From: Maricaulis sp. | GTDB lineage: Bacteria > Pseudomonadota > Alphaproteobacteria > Caulobacterales > Maricaulaceae | DNA: 23,224 nucleotides | Reading direction: 5' to 3' | Assembly: GCA_002694345.1 (NCBI GenBank) | Contig: NZLV01000009.1 | Location: 1-23,224, forward strand | Part shown: in pieces, positions 6,088 through 11,419 of the stretch | Layout: the number at the start of each line of letters is the position of its first letter | Numbering within the stretch: position 1 is the first letter of the stretch | Made by a program: the position numbers and the translations under genes | Notes under the pieces: generated by a model | Seen by the model: the letters and a program-made list of their open reading frames with translations, nothing else | What the model was told of the DNA's origin: nothing | The model's database searches: none

Positions 6088-7568
6088 TGATCCAGTACAC
6101 CGAAGTCGATATCGCCGCGACCAATCCCGATGTGGATGGCGTGTTCGACTATTGGGATGAAGCCGTCGGCGAACTGGATGTGAATCTCGCCATTCTCGGC
6201 CCGATCGTTTCCGACGTGATGCGGGGCCAGGCCGACACGCTGATCGCCTTCGGTGACGGCGATGAAGGTATTTTCGAACTGCGCAAGGCGGAGATCGCCG
6301 CAGTGGCCGCGGCCGAGATCGTGGCCGATGACGCCCGCTTTGCGGCTGAGGATCTGGTCGCCAATGTCCAGGCCTTCAAACAGGATGTGAACGCCCGTGT
6401 GGGCGAAGCCACCGACGCCGCCAATGGCGCCGTTGTGGCCGGCCGGGTCCTGATGATTGCCATCGCCGTCATCGGTATCCTGGTGGCAACCGCGATCGGC
6501 TGGTTCTACGTCAACAACATGCTGCTGCAGCGCCTGAGCGCCATGGCCCGCACCATGCGCGCCCTGGCTGAGGGCGACAGCGACGTCAATCTGGGCTTCA
6601 CGCCGGGCAATGACGAGATCGGCGACATGGCGCGCTCGGTGGATGTGTTCCGCCAGAACGCCAAGGAGCGTGAGCGTCTGGAAGCCGAGACCGAAGCCGA
6701 GCGTCGCATGAAAGAGAAGCGCTCTGCCGCGGTCGAAAGCCTGATCCAGGCCTTCGAACAGGCCTCGTCCGATGCGATCGGTCAGGTTGGCGAAGCCGCT
6801 TCCCGCATGGAAACCGCCGCTCGCGCCATGAGCTCGACCGCTGCGGCCACCACCGGCAAGTCTGCCGCTGTGGCCCAGGCGTCCGAAGGTGCGTCCCAGA
6901 ACGTCCAGACCGTGGCCGCTGCGGCCGAGGAAATGGTGTCCTCCATCGGCGAGATCTCCCAGCAGATCGCTCGCTCCACGGAGATTGCCGGTTCCGCCGT
7001 CGACCAGGTCGAGCAGACCAATGGCGATGTGCAGCGTCTGGATGATGCGGCCAAGTCGATCGACAATATCGTCAGCCTCATCAATGACATTGCCGAGCAG
7101 ACAAATCTGCTGGCCCTGAACGCCACCATTGAGGCCGCGCGTGCCGGTGAAGCCGGCAAGGGCTTCGCGGTCGTGGCGTCCGAGGTGAAGGCCCTGGCCA
7201 GCCAGACCGGTGCCGCGACGCAGAACATCTCCGAGCACATTTCGGGCATTCAGGGCGCCACCGCCAAGGCGGTCGAAGCCATGGGCTCGATTGGTGGCAC
7301 GATCCACGAGATGAGCGAGATTGCCACCGCGATTGCGGCCGCGATGGAAGAGCAGCGGGCCGCTGCGGGTGAGATCACCCGCTCGGCGCAGGAAGCCGCT
7401 GACGGGACCCGTGACGTGTTCTCGAACATCCAGGAAGTCGACCAGGCGACCTCGGAAACCGGCGAGAGCGCGGGCGAGGTTCTGGAAGCCTCCCTGGCCG
7501 TGTCCCGCCAGTCCGGCGAGCTCCGGACGGCCGTCGAGCAATTCCTGCAGGAAGTGCGCGCCGCCTAG
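6084..7568 (+). CDS. C-terminal piece of the frameshifted chemoreceptor (TM2-HAMP-signalling domain)
   Basis: A 494-residue frame that holds the second half of the sensor (1-115), the second transmembrane helix (about 118-146), HAMP (about 147-195) and the long coiled-coil signalling domain. The hairpin tip DIAEQTNLLALNATIEAARA begins at residue 335 and is followed by GKGFAVVASEVKALA, the near-invariant CheA/CheW contact region. There is no C-terminal CheR-binding pentapeptide (it ends EVRAA). No cheA, cheW or cheR gene is nearby, so this is an orphan receptor. If translation restarts at 6084 through the ATGA overlap, the product would lack TM1 and the first sensor helices. A 12-bp hairpin follows the stop. 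Confidence 0.8.
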   Translation: MMIQYTEVDIAATNPDVDGVFDYWDEAVGELDVNLAILGPIVSDVMRGQADTLIAFGDGDEGIFELRKAEIAAVAAAEIVADDARFAAEDLVANVQAFKQDVNARVGEATDAANGAVVAGRVLMIAIAVIGILVATAIGWFYVNNMLLQRLSAMARTMRALAEGDSDVNLGFTPGNDEIGDMARSVDVFRQNAKERERLEAETEAERRMKEKRSAAVESLIQAFEQASSDAIGQVGEAASRMETAARAMSSTAAATTGKSAAVAQASEGASQNVQTVAAAAEEMVSSIGEISQQIARSTEIAGSAVDQVEQTNGDVQRLDDAAKSIDNIVSLINDIAEQTNLLALNATIEAARAGEAGKGFAVVASEVKALASQTGAATQNISEHISGIQGATAKAVEAMGSIGGTIHEMSEIATAIAAAMEEQRAAAGEITRSAQEAADGTRDVFSNIQEVDQATSETGESAGEVLEASLAVSRQSGELRTAVEQFLQEVRAA

Positions 7569-7589
7569 ACTGCAAACAACTGAAATCGG

Positions 7590-7623
7590 GTAGCGCCCGC
7601 GGCTTGCCAGTCGCGGGCGCTAC
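7590..7623 (+). terminator. Strong stem-loop after the chemoreceptor gene
   Basis: A perfect 12-base-pair GC-rich stem (GTAGCGCCCGCG with its complement) and a ten-base loop, starting 21 bases after the stop codon. No T-run follows (GCGTATAT), so it may act as a 3'-end stabiliser or a Rho-independent terminator of the U-poor kind. Its loop also holds the likely -35 element of the tRNA promoter. Confidence 0.6.
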
Positions 7624-7632
7624 GCGTATATG
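7604..7632 (+). promoter_or_regulatory. Candidate promoter of the tRNA gene
   Basis: TTGCCA (7604-7609) and TATATG (7627-7632) are 17 bases apart, followed by a GC-rich stretch (GCGTCCC) like the discriminator of growth-controlled stable-RNA promoters. Transcription would start near 7639, giving a leader of about 27 bases before the tRNA. The -35 lies in the loop of the preceding hairpin. Confidence 0.5.
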
Positions 7633-7665
7633 GCGTCCCTCTCCCGCATGGGAGACACACCTCGT

Positions 7666-7742
7666 GGCGAGGTAGCTCAGCTGGTTAGAGCGCACGACTC
7701 ATAATCGTGAGGTCGAGAGTTCAAGTCTCTCCCTCGCCACCA
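7666..7742 (+). tRNA. tRNA with anticodon CAT, probably elongator tRNA-Met
   Basis: A complete 77-base cloverleaf. The acceptor stem GGCGAGG (7666-7672) pairs with CCTCGCC (7732-7738), then the discriminator A and an encoded CCA end (7740-7742). The D arm reads TAGCTCAGCTGGTTAGAGC. The anticodon stem CACGA/TCGTG encloses the loop CTCATAA with CAT at 7700-7702. The T arm reads GAGAGTTCAAGTCTCTC. It is not an initiator tRNA, because the first acceptor pair G-C is matched and the anticodon stem lacks three G-C pairs. A CAT anticodon can also belong to the lysidine-modified tRNA-Ile2; the D-arm and anticodon arm look more like elongator Met. Confidence 0.93.
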
Positions 7743-7787
7743 CTTTCCCTCTTTGAAGTTTCTGCGCACGGCCTGCGACATATCCGC

Positions 7788-7811
7788 TTTCACAGCCTGT
7801 CAGGCGTGAAA
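7788..7811. repeat. Near-perfect inverted repeat between the tRNA and the next gene
   Basis: TTTCAC-a-GCCTG-t-CAGGC-GTGAAA: eleven base pairs of dyad symmetry with one extra A and a one-base centre. The tiny centre suits a DNA-binding dimer better than an RNA hairpin. It lies 51 bases upstream of the TTG start of the small membrane protein, so it may be that gene's operator. Confidence 0.5.
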
Positions 7812-7861
7812 TGGGGTCGTATTGGACTACATAAGGGGTCAGCCAGTTTGAGAGGCCTGCC

Positions 7862-8122
7862 TTGACCCGAACAAATATCCTTCTGCTCAGCGTGGCGGCC
7901 GCGGCCGTCTTGGCCTGTGTCCTTTATCTGGCATTCGGCTATGTCCAGCTGCCCGAAGTGTCGATGGGCATGCATGGCTGGATCGCCCTGGGGCTGGGGA
8001 TTGTCCTGTCGGTCATCGTGGGGGGCGGATTGTCGGCCATTCTCATCATCAGCCGGCGGCGCGGCTATGATGAGGCGGCACACAATGTCTATCGCGAGTT
8101 CGATCCGGAACAGCGCGACTAG
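7862..8122 (+). CDS. Small conserved two-helix membrane protein
   Basis: An 86-residue protein. The start is a TTG, because the frame runs back to a stop with no ATG or GTG, and AGAGG lies six bases upstream. Two hydrophobic helices are seen, residues 5-27 (ILLLSVAAAAVLACVLYLAF) and 39-63 (GWIALGLGIVLSVIVGGGLS). A charged C-terminal tail follows (SRRRGYDEAAH, then REFDPEQRD). By the positive-inside rule the tail should be cytoplasmic. It looks like a conserved alphaproteobacterial protein of unknown function; I do not recognise a named family. Its stop overlaps the stop of the convergent cutA gene. Confidence 0.75.
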   Translation: MTRTNILLLSVAAAAVLACVLYLAFGYVQLPEVSMGMHGWIALGLGIVLSVIVGGGLSAILIISRRRGYDEAAHNVYREFDPEQRD

Positions 8123-8451
8123 TCCGGCAAGGCTCCTGTCTGCTCGGCTATCCAGTCCAGAAACGCCGGGCCGCTGGCCGCGTCATCGACGGGCAGGGCG
8201 AGGATGCAGGGCGTGTCATAGGGATGAAGCGCCAGCAGGCGCTCCCGCAAGGCTGTGGCGCGGTCTGCGCGGGTCTTGAGGATCATCACGCATTCCTGCG
8301 CGGTCTCGACCCGGCCCTGCCAGCGATAGACGCTGGTCATGCCTGGCAGGATGTTGGCGCAGGCGCACAGCCGCTCTTCCACGAGCGGAGCGGCGGCGGC
8401 CTCCGCGGCTGCCTGATCGGGCCAGGTCGTGTAGATCCATGTAAAACGCAT
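8119..8451 (-). CDS. cutA: Divalent-cation tolerance protein CutA
   Basis: A 110-residue CutA1-type protein, a trimeric ferredoxin-like fold first linked to copper and other divalent metal tolerance, though its biochemical role remains debated. Diagnostic segments are the first strand FTWIYTTWPD, the helix and strand with EERLCACANILPGMTSVYRWQG, the strand CVMILKTRAD, and the conserved LHPYDTPCILALPV. The ATG at 8451 gives the normal family length and has AGGA upstream. In-frame ATGs at 8460 and 8475 exist, but the likely transcription start near 8467 lies downstream of 8475. It is divergent from queC and convergent with the small membrane protein. Confidence 0.93.
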   Translation of the reverse strand: MRFTWIYTTWPDQAAAEAAAAPLVEERLCACANILPGMTSVYRWQGRVETAQECVMILKTRADRATALRERLLALHPYDTPCILALPVDDAASGPAFLDWIAEQTGALPD

Positions 8452-8473
8452 GATGGTCATTCCTGCTGCTCTC

Positions 8474-8501
8474 ATTATATAAGCCGCTCATGACGACCCA
8501 A
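8474..8501. promoter_or_regulatory. Back-to-back promoter between cutA and queC
   Basis: The palindrome TTATATAA (8475-8482) carries a -10 on both strands. Leftward, TATAAT (8479-8474) with TTGGGT (8501-8496) 16 bases upstream would start cutA RNA near 8467. Rightward, TATAAG (8478-8483) would start RNA at about 8490, the first base of the queC ATG; the rightward -35 is poor. Only one direction can be occupied at a time. Confidence 0.45.
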
Positions 8502-9203
8502 TCGACCTCCGCATCCGCCCTTGTCCTGTTTTCCGGCGGCCAGGACTCAGCCACCTGTCTGGCCTGGGCGCTGGACCGGTATGAGCGGGTGGAAACCGTC
8601 GGCTTCGATTATGGCCAACGCCACAGTGTCGAGCTGCAGGCGCGCCAGGATGTCCGCGCGGCCATGTCGGCCATGCCGGGCGGAGACCGTCTGGGCGAGG
8701 ATTTCGTCATCGACCTGACCGGCTATGGCGCGATTGCGGAGAGCGCCCTGACGGCAGACCGGGCCATCGAGATGGAAGCATCCGGCCTGCCTTCCACCTT
8801 CGTGCCGGGCCGCAATCTGGTTTTCCTGACCGTAGCGTCGGCCCTGGCCTATCGCCGCGGACATGGCGTGTTGGTCGGTGGTATGTGCGAGACAGACTAT
8901 TCCGGCTATCCCGATTGCCGCCGCGAGACCCTCGACGCCATGCAATCGGCACTGACGCTGGGCCTCGATACCGGCATGGCCGTCGAAACACCGCTGATGC
9001 ATCTGGACAAGGCGCAGACCTGGGCGCTGGCCGAGACACTGGGCGGCCGCGACCTGGTCGAGATCATCCGCACGCAGACCCATACCTGTTATCGCGGCGA
9101 GCGCGGCGAGCTGCATGATTGGGGCTATGGCTGTGGTACCTGTCCCGCCTGCGACCTGCGCGAAAAGGGCTGGCAGGCCTGGCCCGGTTCGGTGCCGGCA
9201 TGA
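8490..9203 (+). CDS. queC: 7-cyano-7-deazaguanine (preQ0) synthase QueC
   Basis: A 237-residue ATP-dependent enzyme that converts 7-carboxy-7-deazaguanine and ammonia to preQ0 in queuosine biosynthesis. The PP-loop SGGQDS is at residues 15-20. The conserved GFDYGQRHSVEL strand-helix follows near 38-49, then FVPGRNLVFLTVASALA, CETDYSGYPDCR and TPLMHLDK. Four cysteines at 200, 215, 218 and 221 (C-x14-C-x2-C-x2-C) form the structural zinc site. All key residues are present and the length is typical. It has no Shine-Dalgarno sequence, and a -10-like element ends seven bases before the ATG, so a leaderless message is likely. It overlaps queE by four bases. Confidence 0.96.
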   Translation: MTTQSTSASALVLFSGGQDSATCLAWALDRYERVETVGFDYGQRHSVELQARQDVRAAMSAMPGGDRLGEDFVIDLTGYGAIAESALTADRAIEMEASGLPSTFVPGRNLVFLTVASALAYRRGHGVLVGGMCETDYSGYPDCRRETLDAMQSALTLGLDTGMAVETPLMHLDKAQTWALAETLGGRDLVEIIRTQTHTCYRGERGELHDWGYGCGTCPACDLREKGWQAWPGSVPA

Positions 9204-9832
9204 GCTATTCGGTCAAGGAAGCCTTCCTGACGGTGCAGGGTGAGGGTGCCCAGGCCGGACGGCCGGCGGTCTTCCTGCGTTTTGCCGGCTGCAATCTGTG
9301 GAACGGGCTGGAGCGGGACCGGGACAATGCCGTCTGCAATTTCTGCGACACGGATTTTGTCGGCATGGACGGGCCGGGCGGCGGTCGTTTCACGACGCCG
9401 CAGGATCTGGTCGAGCATGTCCAAGCCTACTGGCCGGACGCGCCGGGACGCAAACTGGTCGTGTGCACCGGCGGAGAACCGCTTCTCCAGCTTGATACGC
9501 CCCTGATCGAGGCCCTGCATGCCGCCGGGTTCGAGATTGCGGTCGAGACCAATGGCACGATTGCCGCGCCGGACGGAATTGACTGGATCACGGTCAGTCC
9601 GAAGGGCAGCGCCAAGGTCGTGCAGACCTCCGGCGACGAGCTCAAACTCGTCTATCCCCAGCCCGGTCTGGACCCGGAGGATTATACCGGCTGGAACTTC
9701 CGGCGGTTCTCGCTGCAGCCGATGGACGGGCCGGACATGATGGCCAATGCCCAGGCCGCCTTCGAATATTGTCTGGCGAACCCGACCTGGGCGCTGAGCC
9801 TGCAGACCCACAAATGGATCGGCGTCGACTGA
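9200..9832 (+). CDS. queE: 7-carboxy-7-deazaguanine synthase QueE
   Basis: A 210-residue radical-SAM enzyme that contracts 6-carboxytetrahydropterin to 7-carboxy-7-deazaguanine, the substrate of QueC. The start is the ATG within the ATGA overlap with queC; the frame is open further back but the conserved N-terminus (YSVKEAFLTVQGEG) begins here. The iron-sulfur cysteines are C31, C46 and C49 in the CX14CX2C spacing known for one QueE subgroup rather than the classic CX3CX2C. It then has VVCTGGEPLLQLD (GGE motif) and VETNGTIAAPDGIDWITVSPK. Translation is probably coupled to queC. queD and folE are not in the window. The stop lies one base from the convergent gene at 9834. Confidence 0.95.
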   Translation: MSYSVKEAFLTVQGEGAQAGRPAVFLRFAGCNLWNGLERDRDNAVCNFCDTDFVGMDGPGGGRFTTPQDLVEHVQAYWPDAPGRKLVVCTGGEPLLQLDTPLIEALHAAGFEIAVETNGTIAAPDGIDWITVSPKGSAKVVQTSGDELKLVYPQPGLDPEDYTGWNFRRFSLQPMDGPDMMANAQAAFEYCLANPTWALSLQTHKWIGVD

Positions 9833-9833
9833 T

Positions 9834-10391
9834 CTAGGTGCCGGACAGGCCAGGCATCGGCGCTTCCCCCAGGCTTTCCGTCAGCCGGACGGCAAAGCGG
9901 GAAAATGCGGTCCGCGTGTCCGTCCACACCCCCGAAGCCGCGTCATTGCCGTCATCCGGATCCATCCAGCTGAAACTGTAGCGGGCGATCACCGTGCCGG
10001 CCTCATCGACCAGCTCGGCCGTCAGCGCTGCGCCTCCGGACGTGTGCTGGGCATAGCTCAGGTTCGGCATGCGCTGCAGCTGGGTCAGTGTGGGCCGGTT
10101 CGGCATCACATCATCCAGCGTGACATTGAGCACGGTGGGCTGGAGGGACACGCCATGCCAGTCACCGGCAATGAGCGCGGTCTCCAGGTCTTCGCGCAGA
10201 TAGCCGGCCAGCCGGGCGAGTTCGTCTTCGCCGAGCAGGGCCGCCTTCTGGCGGAGTGCGTCAGAATAATTGATCCGGCCGATCTCGATCGAGCCGGGCG
10301 CCAGGCTCTCATAGCGGGCGTCGAAGACTTCCTGTGAGAGGGCCTGGGATGACAGTGTCAGCCCCAAAAGGACACTGGCGAGAATGCGCAT
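9834..10391 (-). CDS. Secreted protein A of a paralogous pair, unrecognised family
   Basis: A 185-residue protein with a Sec signal peptide (MRILASVLLGLTLSSQALS-QE). The ATG at 10391 has a strong AGGAGG eight bases upstream, so the in-frame codons further back are not used. The mature part has a helical region (DALRQKAALLGEDELARLAG), a strand (LQPTVLNVTLDDVMPNRPT), a segment GGAALTAELVDEAG, a strand RYSFSW, and a C-terminal amphipathic helix. Nearly every block aligns with the secreted protein encoded at 10544-11044, sharing D-x(2)-PNRPT, GGA-L-A-L-D-x(2)-G and Y-S/A-x-SW. I do not recognise the family. It is probably periplasmic or outer-membrane associated; no lipobox is present. Confidence 0.8.
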   Translation of the reverse strand: MRILASVLLGLTLSSQALSQEVFDARYESLAPGSIEIGRINYSDALRQKAALLGEDELARLAGYLREDLETALIAGDWHGVSLQPTVLNVTLDDVMPNRPTLTQLQRMPNLSYAQHTSGGAALTAELVDEAGTVIARYSFSWMDPDDGNDAASGVWTDTRTAFSRFAVRLTESLGEAPMPGLSGT

Positions 10392-10428
10392 GATGCGTTC
10401 CTCCTGATCGTGTCCCCCTTTGTGCATC

Positions 10429-10438
10429 CAGACTAGCA
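10429..10438 (-). promoter_or_regulatory. Shared promoter core upstream of secreted gene A
   Basis: TGCTAGTCTG on the leftward strand, 37 bases before the ATG. It holds GCTA, as in the Caulobacter housekeeping -10 consensus (GCTANAWC), and matches the element in front of the paralogue at 11081-11090. No clear -35 is visible. Confidence 0.4.
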
Positions 10439-10488
10439 CGATACCGCACCATCCCGGAGCGAAGCTTGTTGTGCAGCGCGCAAAGAAA

Positions 10489-10519
10489 AACGGGGCGCTC
10501 CATCCGGAAGCGCCCCGTT
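10489..10519 (-). terminator. Intrinsic terminator of secreted gene B
   Basis: An 11-base-pair stem (AACGGGGCGCT and its complement) with a nine-base loop, 25 bases past the stop of the gene at 10544-11044. On the leftward strand it is followed by TTTTTCTTT, a classic U-tract. It separates the two paralogues into independent transcription units. Confidence 0.88.
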
Positions 10520-10543
10520 CTTCATCCGGTCAGTCCTGACGGA

Positions 10544-11044
10544 TCAGGAGCCGGACGCGTCCATCTCGTCCAAGCTGTCGCCGATATCATCGGCGAAGCG
10601 GCGGATGGCCCGGCGGGCATCGGTCCATGTGACATAGCCGACCACGTCGCGGATATTGTGCGAGCGCCAGGAGTAGGCATAGCTCTCCAGCTCTGCGCCC
10701 TGGGCGTCGAACAGATGGGCTTCCAGGCTGGCGCCACCGACAGAGATTGACGACATGTGCAGACCGCGGGAGGCCATCTGCTCCATGGTCGGACGGTTCG
10801 GCGTGGCATCCACGATCACGACATCGAGCCGCAGCCCGTTCTCGCCCAGACGATCACCGAGTTCCCGTTCCAGCGCCGTGCGCATTTCCCGGGCGAGATA
10901 GTCCAGCTCGCGCTGGCCATACTCTTCGGCCTTCTCCTGAAGGGCTTCACCGATACCAATATCGGAAATGGACACCGGCTCATTGGCCAGTGCCGGTGCT
11001 GCCAGGGCAGCCATGGCAAAAAAGGCGGTAATGGTGCGCTTCAT
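10544..11044 (-). CDS. Secreted protein B of a paralogous pair, unrecognised family
   Basis: A 166-residue protein with a signal peptide (MKRTITAFFAMAALAAPALA, cleavage before NEP) and a strong ribosome-binding site GAGGAGG. The mature part parallels its neighbour A: an N-terminal short strand (VSISDIGIG), a long helix (EALQEKAEEYGQRELDYLAR), a strand (LRLDVVIVDATPNRPT), a GGASLEAHLFDAQG strand pair, YAYSW, and a C-terminal helix rich in Arg and Asp. It is shorter than A, mainly through a smaller linker after the helix. Function is unknown; export to the periplasm is clear. It ends at a strong intrinsic terminator and carries its own promoter-like element upstream. Confidence 0.82.
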   Translation of the reverse strand: MKRTITAFFAMAALAAPALANEPVSISDIGIGEALQEKAEEYGQRELDYLAREMRTALERELGDRLGENGLRLDVVIVDATPNRPTMEQMASRGLHMSSISVGGASLEAHLFDAQGAELESYAYSWRSHNIRDVVGYVTWTDARRAIRRFADDIGDSLDEMDASGS

Positions 11045-11080
11045 GTGCGCCTCCTCAACGTCAACCCGTCCCTCGGGGAA

Positions 11081-11090
11081 CAGGCTAGCA
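11081..11090 (-). promoter_or_regulatory. Shared promoter core upstream of secreted gene B
   Basis: TGCTAGCCTG on the leftward strand, 36 bases before the ATG, nearly identical in sequence and spacing to the element before gene A. A TTCACCT lies about 14 bases before the GCTA, a plausible partner for the Caulobacter-type -35 (TTGACGS). Confidence 0.42.
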
Positions 11091-11148
11091 GAGTGCGGCG
11101 CGAAGGTGAAATGAAAGCGCGGACAGCTTGTGGGGCCAAACGCCGCGT

Positions 11149-11337
11149 CTAGCGGTCGTCGTCATCATCCTTGCCGCCCGGCGTGACTACATCGATGGCG
11201 GCACCGGTGACATCCACCGCAGCACCCACCGTTCCGATGGCGACATCGGCGGCGAGGGCAGTGGCCCCTATGACGAGACAGCCCTGAAGCATCGGGGCAA
11301 GAGCGAGGATGAGGATCAGGGCGCGAGCCTTGCGCAT
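11149..11337 (-). CDS. Small outer-membrane lipoprotein
   Basis: A 62-residue lipoprotein precursor. The N-terminus is basic (MRKAR), the core hydrophobic (ALILILALAP), and the lipobox LQGC places the lipidated cysteine at residue 20. The +2 residue is Leu rather than Asp, which predicts sorting to the outer membrane. The mature 43 residues are low-complexity Ala/Val/Gly (AVDVTGAAIDVV) and end in an acidic tail (KDDDDDR). ATG 11337 was chosen over the ORF's longer start because GGAGA sits about seven bases upstream and the signal sequence begins there. Similar tiny lipoproteins occur in related bacteria; none has a known function that I can name. It lies 82 bases beyond the end of the MoxR/BatA-like operon, on the same strand. 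Confidence 0.75.
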   Translation of the reverse strand: MRKARALILILALAPMLQGCLVIGATALAADVAIGTVGAAVDVTGAAIDVVTPGGKDDDDDR

Positions 11338-11419
11338 GGCGTGTCTCCGGTCGGTAGGCGACCTGATTGGCATGATCCGGGTTTCCGCAAGGTGAAGACG
11401 GCTTAACCGTGATCGCCGG

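Larger units (their letters stand above)
5512..7568 (+). pseudogene. Methyl-accepting chemotaxis protein split by a frameshift
   Basis: The two overlapping frames here are pieces of one chemoreceptor of about 685 residues. Frame one is clearly coding to Ser166 (6009), after which it becomes basic, Pro/Cys-rich nonsense and stops at 6087. From 6012 the other frame reads QNALDSSDEADIESLLRALL, a natural continuation of the sensor helix. Restoring one base near 6010-6012 (for example GTCCAG in place of GTCAG) would rejoin them as ...AASVQNALDSS... The intact protein would have TM1 (about 16-44), a helical periplasmic sensor, TM2, HAMP and a cytoplasmic signalling hairpin. The break is either a genuine mutation or a sequencing error. 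AAGGGG eight bases before the ATG is a good ribosome-binding site. Confidence 0.75.

Noticed and set aside
8452..8489. A preQ1 riboswitch in front of queC.
   Set aside because: Only 38 bases separate the start codons, no pseudoknot-like stem or A-rich tail is present, and queC may be leaderless.
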